From NCBI GenBank assembly GCA_902494585.1, contig CABUUD010000049.1, positions 1 through 11,943 of the forward strand: DNA of 11,943 bases, read 5' to 3'. The position numbers and the translations under genes are program-made. Source of the DNA: an uncultured Collinsella sp. (GTDB lineage: Bacteria > Actinomycetota > Coriobacteriia > Coriobacteriales > Coriobacteriaceae). The notes beneath the pieces are model-generated. The model was not told the DNA's origin, searched no databases, and saw only the letters and a program-made list of their open reading frames with translations. How positions within the stretch are numbered: position 1 is the stretch's first letter; each line of letters starts with the position of its first letter. This document shows, one piece after another, positions 5,209 to 11,872 of this stretch.

Positions 5209-6879
5209 CTAGCGGCGGAGTCCCAGCAACCCGCGACCGCGATGACGAGCCTCGGCGGACACCTGGGCGTGCGGGCCGGCGGCTTTGACGGACTCGGGCA
5301 GGTGCGAGTACTTCTTCTCGAAGTTCTCCTCAAACATCACCGCCAGGTTGTGCGCAGCCTCGTCGTAGCGCGCGGTGCTCTGCCAGTACTGGCGCGGCAC
5401 CAGGATGCCGTCGGGCACACCGTGGCACGTGGTGGGAATGTCGACGTTAAAGATATCGTCGTGCACGAACTCGCTGTCCTCGATGGTACCGTCGAGGGCG
5501 CGGGCCACCAGGGCGCGCGTGTATGCAAGCTCGATGCGATGGCCCACGCCATAACCGCCACCAATCCAGCCAGTGTTGACCAGATAGACGCGGGTGCGAC
5601 CGTCGGCGATACGCTCGCCGAGCATCTTGGCATAGATCATGGGATCGAGCGGCATAAACGGCTCGCCAAACAGCGAGGAGAACGTGGGCGTGGGCTCGGT
5701 GACGCCGACCTCGGTGCCGGGGATCTTGGCCGTAAAGCCCGTCACAAAGTGATACATGGCGGCGTCGGCCGTCAGGCGCGAGATGGGCGGCAGCACGCCA
5801 AAGGCATCACAGGTCAAAAACAGCACAACGCTCGGGGTGGTGCCCATGCCCTTGGTCCACGCGTTGGGAATGTGCTCGACGGGATAGGCCACGCGCGTAT
5901 TGTGCGTGATCGAGACATCATCATAGTTAGGCTTGCGATTCTCATCGAGCACCACGTTTTCGCAGATGGCGCCAAAGCGGACGGCGTTGAAGATCTCGGG
6001 CTCATGGAACGCGTCCAGGCCCTCGCACTTGGCATAGCAGCCTCCCTCGATGTTGAAGATGCCCATGTCGGACCAGCCGTGCTCGTCGTCGCCGATCAGC
6101 AGGCGCGTGGGGTTGGCCGAAAGCGTGGTCTTGCCCGTGCCGGAAAGGCCAAAGAACACGGCCGTCTCGTGCGTGACGGGATCCATGCTGGCCGAGCAGT
6201 GCATGGGTAGCACGTCGTCCTCGACGGGCAGCAGGTAATTCATAACGCTGAAGATGGACTTTTTGATCTCGCCGGAGTAGCCGGTACCCGCGACCAAAAT
6301 CACGCGCTCCTGGAAGTTGATGACCACGGCGGCGCTGGAGTTGAGGCCCTTGATGGCAGGGTCGCATTGGTAGCCCGGCGCGGCGAGCACGCAGAAGTCC
6401 GGCTCGCCGGTGCGCGCAATTTCGCGGGCGAGCGGACGGGCGAGCATTTGCTTAATGAACAGCGCCTGGCTGGCACGCTCGCAGGCGACGAGCAGGCGAC
6501 GCGTATGGTTGCGGTCGGTGCCGGCCATGCCGCGGGTGACGAACACGTCGCGCTCGTTGAGGTAGTCGACAATACCGGCCTTGATGGTCTCGTAGCTCTC
6601 GATCGAAAGAGGGCGGTTGACGGCGCCCCAGGCGATCTTGTCGTGAACATCGGGGGTGTCGACGATAAAGCGGTCATTGGGGGAACGGCCGGTGCGCTCC
6701 CCCGTCTCGATCACCAGCGCGCCGTTGGATGCCATGCGACCTTCTTCGCGGCGGATAGCGTGCTCGACGAGCTCCGCGGCGGGTAGATCGACCAGCAGAC
6801 GGGGCTGGTTCTCGGCGGGGTCTTCGACCAGCGTAATGCCAAAGTTGGACAGAACTTCTGCAGGGGTAACACCAGGCAT
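5209..6879 (-). CDS. pckA: Phosphoenolpyruvate carboxykinase (ATP)
   Basis: The cytoplasmic enzyme interconverts oxaloacetate plus ATP with PEP, CO2 and ADP. It runs as gluconeogenesis, or in the PEP-carboxylating direction in many fermenters. It has 556 residues, slightly longer than the usual 530-540 because of an Arg/Gly/His-rich tail after about 535. Signature segments are ERTGRSPNDRF (61-71), GTGYSGEIKKSIF (198-210), the kinase-1a P-loop GLSGTGKTT (244-252), the kinase-2 metal site GDDEHGW (263-269), and MYHFVTGFTAKIPGTE (375-390). The P-loop and GDDEHGW show the ATP-dependent class rather than the GTP class. The start is ATG 6879, with a near-perfect AAAGGAGG four bases upstream, which implies strong translation. 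It is a single-gene unit with its own terminator. A 16-bp palindrome 75-90 bases upstream is a candidate operator. Confidence 0.97.
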   Translation of the reverse strand: MPGVTPAEVLSNFGITLVEDPAENQPRLLVDLPAAELVEHAIRREEGRMASNGALVIETGERTGRSPNDRFIVDTPDVHDKIAWGAVNRPLSIESYETIKAGIVDYLNERDVFVTRGMAGTDRNHTRRLLVACERASQALFIKQMLARPLAREIARTGEPDFCVLAAPGYQCDPAIKGLNSSAAVVINFQERVILVAGTGYSGEIKKSIFSVMNYLLPVEDDVLPMHCSASMDPVTHETAVFFGLSGTGKTTLSANPTRLLIGDDEHGWSDMGIFNIEGGCYAKCEGLDAFHEPEIFNAVRFGAICENVVLDENRKPNYDDVSITHNTRVAYPVEHIPNAWTKGMGTTPSVVLFLTCDAFGVLPPISRLTADAAMYHFVTGFTAKIPGTEVGVTEPTPTFSSLFGEPFMPLDPMIYAKMLGERIADGRTRVYLVNTGWIGGGYGVGHRIELAYTRALVARALDGTIEDSEFVHDDIFNVDIPTTCHGVPDGILVPRQYWQSTARYDEAAHNLAVMFEENFEKKYSHLPESVKAAGPHAQVSAEARHRGRGLLGLRR

Positions 6880-6953
6880 GGGGCCTCCTTTAAAAACGCG
6901 ACACGTGGACGCGGCGCGCACTTTACTCACGTAAAGCCCGTTGTACCCGATAT

Positions 6954-6969
6954 GCAAAAACGTTTTTGC
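6954..6969. promoter_or_regulatory. Perfect 16-bp palindrome upstream of pckA, candidate operator
   Basis: GCAAAAACGTTTTTGC reads the same on both strands, with a central CG as in many LacI/CcpA-type operators. It does not match the catabolite-response consensus exactly. Its position 75-90 bases upstream of the pckA start codon, close to where the promoter should be, suggests regulation of pckA. Confidence 0.45.
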
Positions 6970-7027
6970 GGCAACGGCGAAGCGCCCGCCCAACGGTCAA
7001 AAATCGCAGGCAAGCGGCCTAGCCATT

Positions 7028-7104
7028 GGGGACGCTCTTGAACAGGCAATAACCAAGGAGTGTCCCCGGATGTCGGCACATAAGGAACGTCCCGAAGTGC
7101 CGAC
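7028..7104. repeat. Two tandem hairpins in a divergent intergenic region
   Basis: The first hairpin pairs 7028-7039 with 7056-7067 over 12 positions, including two G-U pairs, and begins with GGGGAC. The second pairs GTCGGCAC (7072-7079) perfectly with GTGCCGAC (7097-7104). Both neighbours point away, so neither hairpin can be a terminator for a flanking gene. Confidence 0.65.
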
Positions 7105-7128
7105 TACTGAATGGCGCCGCCGAAGATA

Positions 7129-7145
7129 TTGAACAACCTGTTCAA
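7129..7145. promoter_or_regulatory. Palindrome upstream of the flippase, candidate activator site
   Basis: TTGAACAACCTGTTCAA is a 6-bp inverted repeat with a 5-base centre. It lies 26 bases upstream of a TATACT box (7171-7176). The spacer is one base longer than the Gram-positive LexA box, so LexA is not indicated. Confidence 0.3.
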
Positions 7146-7170
7146 AAACACGAGCAAACGCCGTCGCGTC

Positions 7171-7176
7171 TATACT
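7171..7176 (+). promoter_or_regulatory. Predicted -10 box of the flippase gene
   Basis: TATACT matches the -10 consensus at five of six positions and lies 28 bases upstream of the TTG start. No recognisable -35 hexamer is present at 16-18 bases spacing. Such a promoter would need an activator, and the palindrome at 7129-7145 is suitably placed. Confidence 0.35.
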
Positions 7177-7204
7177 AAAGCGCAGCAATAGAAAGGACTC
7201 CGCC

Positions 7205-8779
7205 TTGAGCATCACGCCCCTCGATAGCATCCGCCGCGCCATCGCCCGCCGCAACGGCGTCACCGACCCCACCGTATCGGGCGGGGCGCACGGGCAGGGC
7301 GGACGCATCGAGAACGGCCTGTTCCCCGCATCGCACACCGCCGAGGAGCTCGCACGAATCCAAGAGCTAAGCCAGCGTAACGCCGGCGGTCCCGACAGCA
7401 ACCAGGCCACACGCCGTCGCCGCGAGCGCGATCGCCAGCCCGGCCCCATCCACCACATGGTCAATGCCTGGTGGAACCGCCTGCTCGGAGCCGTCTACGG
7501 CGGCGGCTTCTCCACGCAAGAAGCCGAGTACGAAGATCATGCCACCCGTCGCGACTACCTTTGGAATACCCTGGGCACCGCCGTATGGGGCATGGCGTTT
7601 CCTCTGCTCACCATCGTGTCCACGCAGCTCGTGGGCGCCGAGGAAGCCGGCAAGTTCTCCATTGCGTTTGTCACCGGCACGCTCATCATGATCGCGTGCA
7701 ACTACGGCGTGCGCAATTTCCAGGTCTCAGACATCGACGAAAAGACGTCCTTTGCCTCCTACCAGCTCAACCGCTGGCTTTGCGGAGCATTCGCGCTGGC
7801 CTGCGGCCTTGCATACAGCAGTGCCCGCGGCTACGACGCGCAGATGGCAACGATCGGCCTGGGCGTCTACCTGTATAAGGTGATCGACGGCGTGGCGGAC
7901 GTGTACGAGGGCCGCCTGCAGCAGGCCGATAAACTCTACCTGGCCGGCATGAGCCAAACGCTGCGCTCCGCCGGCGTCATCGCGGTCTTTAGCGTGGCGC
8001 TGTTCCTTACGCGCAGCATGCCCATCGCGGCCATGGCCATGGGTGTCACCGCCATCGTCTCGCTCGTGCTGGTCACCGCGCCGCTGGCCCTGCTCGAAAC
8101 CGAAAAATCGCGTCGCGTGAGTCTGCGCGAGGTCGGCCACCTGTTTGTCCAGTGCGCCCCGCTCTTTGGCGCACTGTTCCTGTTCAACCTCATCGAGAGC
8201 ATGCCCAAGTTTGTGATGGAAGGCACGCTGGCCTACAAATATCAGCTGTACTTTAATGCCCTGTTCTTTCCGGCGCAGGCTATTTTGCTGAGCATTGGAT
8301 TTGTCTATAAACCGCAGCTTTTGCGTCTGTCGAGCATTTGGGCGAACCCGCGCAAACGCCGCCGTTTTGACTTAATTATTGTCGCCGTCATGGCGCTGAT
8401 CGTGGTCATCACCGGCGCATGCGCCGCGTTTATGGAAGGCCCTGGCATCCCCATCATGAGCTTTATGTACGGCCTCAGCTTTGAGCGCTACCGCACATTG
8501 GCGCTGCTGATGGTCGTCGCCGGCGGCGTAACCGCGGCCATCGATTTTATCTACGCCATTATCACGGTGCTGCGCCACGCCGGCGACGTCACCAAGATTT
8601 ACCTCATCTGCTTTGCCGTGAGCGTGGTGCTCCCGGTGATCCTGATCGACCTGCTGGGCCTGATGGGCGCCGTCGTGAGTTACCTGGCTATCATGGCCCT
8701 GCTGCTGGTGCTGCTGATTGTCGAGTACGCCCACATCCGCCAACGCATCGAACGCGACCGCAACCCATACGGCGCCTAA
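7205..8779 (+). CDS. Wzx-like polysaccharide/lipid-linked oligosaccharide flippase (MATE/MVF superfamily)
   Basis: The protein has 524 residues. Family members move lipid-linked sugar units or related precursors across the membrane. The start is TTG 7205, with AAAGGA (7192-7197) seven bases upstream. The first ~117 residues are hydrophilic and Arg/Gly-rich, with no signal peptide. About 12 hydrophobic segments follow between 120 and 508. The segment NYGVRNFQVSDI (166-177) and the sequence after it resemble the TM2-TM3 region of Wzx-type exporters. The N-terminal cytoplasmic extension is unusual for this family. The gene stands alone: no glycosyltransferase or polymerase gene is adjacent, and the GT4 transferase at 1-609 lies 6.6 kb away. 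No convincing intrinsic terminator follows. A peptidoglycan-precursor (MurJ-like) or other lipid substrate is possible; the substrate is unknown. Confidence 0.82.
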   Translation: MSITPLDSIRRAIARRNGVTDPTVSGGAHGQGGRIENGLFPASHTAEELARIQELSQRNAGGPDSNQATRRRRERDRQPGPIHHMVNAWWNRLLGAVYGGGFSTQEAEYEDHATRRDYLWNTLGTAVWGMAFPLLTIVSTQLVGAEEAGKFSIAFVTGTLIMIACNYGVRNFQVSDIDEKTSFASYQLNRWLCGAFALACGLAYSSARGYDAQMATIGLGVYLYKVIDGVADVYEGRLQQADKLYLAGMSQTLRSAGVIAVFSVALFLTRSMPIAAMAMGVTAIVSLVLVTAPLALLETEKSRRVSLREVGHLFVQCAPLFGALFLFNLIESMPKFVMEGTLAYKYQLYFNALFFPAQAILLSIGFVYKPQLLRLSSIWANPRKRRRFDLIIVAVMALIVVITGACAAFMEGPGIPIMSFMYGLSFERYRTLALLMVVAGGVTAAIDFIYAIITVLRHAGDVTKIYLICFAVSVVLPVILIDLLGLMGAVVSYLAIMALLLVLLIVEYAHIRQRIERDRNPYGA

Positions 8780-8860
8780 TTAGCTGCCCCCGGTCACCGG
8801 AATTTGCGATGGAATCACCCCGGCTGGGGTCTCGTTGCGGACAATATGCATCACGCAAAA

Positions 8861-8983
8861 CTAAGTGAGTAGACTTTTACCGAATCCCCGACCACACCGA
8901 CAAAGCACAAGTCTGTGACCTGCGGTTTTATTGAGGCGAACATGTTGAGTGCTCGGCATTTCCAAAAAAGTCTACTCACTTAG
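8861..8983. repeat. 123-bp element with perfect 18-bp terminal inverted repeats
   Basis: CTAAGTGAGTAGACTTTT (8861-8878) is the exact reverse complement of 8966-8983, with 87 nt between. No coding frame with a start and ribosome binding site is inside. The layout resembles a miniature inverted-repeat element or a large intergenic RNA hairpin. I see no target-site duplication beyond the arms. Confidence 0.75.
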
Positions 8984-9011
8984 CCAGCGGGCGGCCAAAT
9001 GATTATTTAAT

Positions 9012-9082
9012 CCCCGTCCCAGAAAAATCAATTAGCGGGCAGAAGGGCAAAAGTAGTCAAAAAGGCCCCGTCCCAAATTAGC
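9012..9082. repeat. Imperfect direct repeats near the phosphoesterase 3' end
   Basis: CCCCGTCCCA at 9012-9021 followed by AATTAGC at 9030-9036 recurs as CCCCGTCCCA at 9066-9075 followed by AATTAGC at 9076-9082. The second copy lacks about 8 bases between the two motifs. AATTAGCT also occurs at 8778-8785, overlapping the flippase stop codon. Confidence 0.5.
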
Positions 9083-9097
9083 TACCCTTTGCAGCGA

Positions 9098-9937
9098 TTA
9101 TTCGCCCGGGTTGATGTTCGCATAAAACTCCGCCCCGTCGTCCAGGCGCAGGATGCCAACGCGGCCGAACTCGGAACCGGTGGCCGCCGCGCAATCGATA
9201 TCGATGCGATCGGGCACACCGGCGGTATCCTCGCCACCCAGGCACACAATCTGCCCGCGGCCCGACTCCTCGTCGAGTCCCGCCAGGCCGCCGACCTCGC
9301 AATAACGCCCGAGCGACACCGTGGGCGTGTGGCCGCTCACCACGACCGGGCCCTTGCCCTCGGCAGAAAGCAGTCCCGTCGGAGCATCCCAGTAGCCGTG
9401 ACGAATCCACAGCAAGTCATCGGACGACTGCACGGCGAGCATTTGCTGCAGAAGCTCGTTATCGACATCGACCGCTCCCCTGCCGTCGCCGCAATCGACA
9501 CCATGCTCAAGCAAAAACGCACGCGCCGCCTCGGTCTGAATGCCGGCGTGCACCAGCAGATACGGTCGCTCGGCAGTCTCGACCACCGCATAGAGCGGCA
9601 GGGCGGCAGCCCAGCGCACCAGCTCCTCGTATGCCTCAAATTCCATTTCGTTGAGCTGCTGACGCGTGGTCCAACCGCCATTGATATCCCAGGTCTCGGC
9701 ATCGAGCGGGTCCTGGCCAATGATCGCGTCGAGCATAATCTGCTCGTGGTTGCCCTTAAGCACGCGAGCGTTGGGCAGCGACCGCACCAAGTTGATGACA
9801 CCGACCGGATCGGGACCGCGGTCGATCATGTCGCCCAGCACATACAGCGTGTCGTCGGACGTCAGCGAGATCTTGGAAAGGGCCTCGTCCAGCGCGCGTA
9901 CGTGCCCGTGAGCATCAGATGTCACATAGATCGCCAT
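9098..9937 (-). CDS. Calcineurin-like metallophosphoesterase (PrpE/ApaH-type)
   Basis: The protein has 279 residues and is probably cytoplasmic. The metal-binding signature of the superfamily is complete and in order: DAH (8-10), GDMIDRG (35-41), GNHE (62-65), HAG (130-132) and GHTP (202-205). This arrangement is that of bacterial PPP-type phosphatases, which include protein Ser/Thr phosphatases and symmetric Ap4A hydrolases. The sequence does not separate these. An acidic insertion between about 145 and 185 lies between the HAG and GHTP motifs. The start is ATG 9937, with AAAGG (9945-9949) seven bases upstream. A good promoter lies 76-104 bases upstream. It is a single gene, divergent from the antiporter. 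No kinase gene is adjacent to suggest a phosphoprotein target. Confidence 0.9.
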   Translation of the reverse strand: MAIYVTSDAHGHVRALDEALSKISLTSDDTLYVLGDMIDRGPDPVGVINLVRSLPNARVLKGNHEQIMLDAIIGQDPLDAETWDINGGWTTRQQLNEMEFEAYEELVRWAAALPLYAVVETAERPYLLVHAGIQTEAARAFLLEHGVDCGDGRGAVDVDNELLQQMLAVQSSDDLLWIRHGYWDAPTGLLSAEGKGPVVVSGHTPTVSLGRYCEVGGLAGLDEESGRGQIVCLGGEDTAGVPDRIDIDCAAATGSEFGRVGILRLDDGAEFYANINPGE

Positions 9938-9984
9938 GGAACGCCTTTCCCTGCATTACGGCCGAAGCCCGATGCCGCGACTAA

Positions 9985-10001
9985 AACTTCAAGTTGAACT
10001 T
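9985..10001. promoter_or_regulatory. Overlapping palindromes at the phosphoesterase promoter
   Basis: AACTTCAAGTT (9985-9995) and AAGTTGAACTT (9991-10001) are two overlapping 5+1+5 palindromes. They sit immediately downstream of the predicted -10, near the expected transcription start. This is a place where a repressor would bind. Confidence 0.3.
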
Positions 10002-10012
10002 AAACGTTACCC

Positions 10013-10041
10013 ATTGTACTCCGTTGCAATAAAGCTGGAAA
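10013..10041 (-). promoter_or_regulatory. Predicted promoter of the phosphoesterase gene
   Basis: On the minus strand, -35 TTTCCA (10041 to 10036) and -10 TACAAT (10018 to 10013) are 17 bases apart. They match consensus at four and five of six positions. The predicted transcription start is near 10006, giving a leader of about 70 nt. Confidence 0.5.
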
Positions 10042-10257
10042 GTGCCACCGCTGCCAACGGTCACAAGCGGCCGCCCGCACGCCCCGAAAACACCGCGCCA
10101 CCAGCACCAACGCCCCAACCAGCACCGCCCGCGCCCCCGCCTCGTGTCGATAATGCGAACGCCCGCGGCTCGGCCCCATAAACCCACCATCTTTGGGTAC
10201 AAATAGCCGCAGACAACTGACCGTGCCACGCCAACCACCCAGGAGCGGACACTACCC

Positions 10258-11859
10258 ATGAACCAGATACTTCTCTTTATCGGCCTCGTCATCATTTTGT
10301 GTCTGACCATCAAACCCGTCGGCAAAAAGCTCCCCTTCCCCACCCTGCTCATCTTTATCGCGCTCGGCATGCTGCTGGGCGTTAACGGGCCGGCGCACAT
10401 CGACTTTAGCGACTACGCGCTTACCGAAACCGTCTGCAGTACGGCGCTGCTGTTCATCATGTTCTACGGCGGCTTTAACACCAACATCGACCGCGCCAAG
10501 CCTGTCGCCGCGCCCGCGGTACTGCTGAGCACGCTCGGCGTTATCGCCACCGCCGGCATCACGGGCGCCTTTGCGCACTTCGCACTGGGCTTCGACTGGA
10601 TCGGCGGTCTGCTGCTGGGCTCGGTCGTGGCGTCGACCGATGCGGCGAGCGTCTTTAGCGTGCTGCGCGAGCACAACCTATCGCTGAGGGGCGGCACCGA
10701 CTCGCTGCTCGAGGTCGAATCGGGCTCCAACGACCCCGTCGCCTACATGCTCACCGCGGTGCTCGCGACCCTTGCGGCGGGCGGCAATATCGACATTCCC
10801 GTGCTGCTGGCCAAGCAGATCATCCTGGGCGTGGGGCTGGGCCTTGCCATCGGCTGGTCATCCAGCCGTCTGATTGAGCGCGCACACGCAACGGCCGAGG
10901 GCGCGCAGACTATCTTTTTGTTCGCCGTGGCGATCGTTGCCTACGCGCTGCCGAGCTACCTGGGCGGCAACGGCTTTTTGGCTGTATACCTGGCTGGCAT
11001 TGTGCTGGGTGCGAGCGATATCACCGGCAAGGTCGAGATGGCGCACTTTTTTGACACCCTTACCGAGATGGCCGAGATGACCATCTTCTTCTTGCTGGGC
11101 CTGCTCGTCACGCCCGCACGCCTGCCGCAAATGCTGCTACCGGGCCTGGCCCTCATGGCGTTTATGCTCTTTGTGAGCCGCCCCATCGCCGTGGGCATGC
11201 TGCTGGCGCCCTTTAAGACCAATCCTCGCCAGGTCGCACTCGTGAGCTGGGCGGGCCTGCGCGGTGCGGCTTCGGTCGTGTTTAGCCTCTTTGCCGTGGT
11301 GGCCGGCGTTCCCGGCGGTCACGACCTGTTTGACCTGGTGTTTGTGATTGCCGTGTCGAGCATTGTGGTGCAGGGCTCGCTGCTGCCAGCGGCGGCGAAA
11401 AAGCTCGACATGATCGATGTGGCCGGCGACGTTCGCCGAACGTTTAACGATTACCGCGACGAGGACGGCATGTCGTTCGTTAAGCTCAAGGTGGGCGCGG
11501 GCCATCCGTTTGCCGGACGCTCGCTCGCCGATATTGGCAGCGCGACGGACATGCTCGTAGTCCTGGTGCTGCGCGACGGCGCGCACCCGGTGCTGCCCAA
11601 CGGCGATACCGTGATTGAGGAAGGAGACCTTCTGGTTATGGCCGCGCCGACGTTTGAAGAGCGTGCCGAGGTTACACTGCGCGAGGTCACCGTAACGCCC
11701 CACGGTCGTCTGGCCGGCCAGCGTCTGCGCGACGTGCCGCAGGGCAAGCACCCCTTTATCGTCGTGATGCTCAAGCGCGACGGCCAAACGATCATCCCCG
11801 ACGGCAACACCCTCATATACGCCGGCGACGAAGCCGTCATTGCCACGCTAGCGTCGTAG
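10258..11859 (+). CDS. CPA1-family K+(Na+)/H+ antiporter with C-terminal RCK_C-like domains (NhaP2/CvrA-type)
   Basis: The protein has 533 residues. It exchanges K+ or Na+ for protons across the membrane, for pH, volume or ion homeostasis. About 12-13 hydrophobic segments span residues 4-380. Transport-site motifs are ASTDAA (125-130) and ESGSNDP (154-160), the aspartate pair of CPA1 exchangers, plus SWAGLRGAASVV (330-341). After a charged linker (380-404), two tandem modules of about 60 residues follow (405-465 and 470-533). Both have the pattern of TrkA-C (RCK_C) regulatory domains: GHPFAGRSL and HGRLAGQRL, then GD or GDE near each end. The start is ATG 10258; AGGAG at 10241-10245 is 12 bases away, a long spacing. 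The gene stands alone and is followed 13 nt later by a large inverted repeat. Ion choice is not decidable here; RCK_C domains favour K+. Confidence 0.92.
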   Translation: MNQILLFIGLVIILCLTIKPVGKKLPFPTLLIFIALGMLLGVNGPAHIDFSDYALTETVCSTALLFIMFYGGFNTNIDRAKPVAAPAVLLSTLGVIATAGITGAFAHFALGFDWIGGLLLGSVVASTDAASVFSVLREHNLSLRGGTDSLLEVESGSNDPVAYMLTAVLATLAAGGNIDIPVLLAKQIILGVGLGLAIGWSSSRLIERAHATAEGAQTIFLFAVAIVAYALPSYLGGNGFLAVYLAGIVLGASDITGKVEMAHFFDTLTEMAEMTIFFLLGLLVTPARLPQMLLPGLALMAFMLFVSRPIAVGMLLAPFKTNPRQVALVSWAGLRGAASVVFSLFAVVAGVPGGHDLFDLVFVIAVSSIVVQGSLLPAAAKKLDMIDVAGDVRRTFNDYRDEDGMSFVKLKVGAGHPFAGRSLADIGSATDMLVVLVLRDGAHPVLPNGDTVIEEGDLLVMAAPTFEERAEVTLREVTVTPHGRLAGQRLRDVPQGKHPFIVVMLKRDGQTIIPDGNTLIYAGDEAVIATLAS

Positions 11860-11872
11860 CCATCCCCACCCA

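Larger units (their letters stand above)
6880..7204. other. Divergent gap between pckA and the flippase, no gene
   Basis: This 325-nt stretch carries the control regions of two divergent genes. From left to right it holds the pckA ribosome binding site, a small CTTTAC/GTAAAG hairpin (6921-6936) in the pckA leader, and a perfect palindrome (6954-6969). It then holds two consecutive hairpins (7028-7067 and 7072-7104), a 6-bp palindrome (7129-7145) and a -10-like box (7171-7176). A short open frame at 6941-7132 has no visible ribosome binding site and is not called. Confidence 0.6.
8780..9097. other. Convergent gap between the flippase and the phosphoesterase, no gene
   Basis: This 318-nt stretch holds a short ACCCC/GGGGT hairpin (8817-8830) without a T-run, an element with 18-bp terminal inverted repeats (8861-8983), and a pair of short direct repeats (9012-9036 and 9066-9082). 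No gene is recognisable, and neither convergent gene has a clear intrinsic terminator. Confidence 0.6.
9938..10257. other. Divergent gap between the phosphoesterase and the antiporter, no gene
   Basis: This 320-nt stretch contains a promoter for the phosphoesterase (10013-10041), overlapping palindromes just downstream of it (9985-10001), and a C-rich, G-poor stretch (about 10090-10142) of CCA- and CCC-type triplets. For the antiporter I see only weak -10 candidates (GATAAT 10149-10154 and TACAAA 10198-10203) and an AGGAG at 10241-10245. A proline-rich open frame at 9936-10181 has no ribosome binding site and starts inside the phosphoesterase gene. Confidence 0.55.

Noticed and set aside
5242..6210. 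Plus-strand open frame of 322 codons opposite pckA
   Set aside because: Antisense shadow in high-GC DNA; composition is biased and no motif is recognisable, while pckA on the other strand is certain.
6954..6969. Canonical catabolite-response element upstream of pckA
   Set aside because: The central CG palindrome is present, but the TG...CA outer positions of the cre consensus do not align; kept only as a generic operator candidate.
7131..7143. LexA (SOS) box upstream of the flippase
   Set aside because: GAAC and GTTC are separated by five bases, not the four of the Gram-positive LexA box, and a flippase is not an expected SOS gene.
8787..8830. Terminator of the flippase gene
   Set aside because: The short ACCCC/GGGGT hairpin and the CCGGT/ACCGG repeat have no T-run after them.
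9936..10181. Proline-rich 81-codon frame in the divergent gap
   Set aside because: It starts inside the phosphoesterase start codon, has no ribosome binding site, and its proline richness follows from the C-rich DNA.
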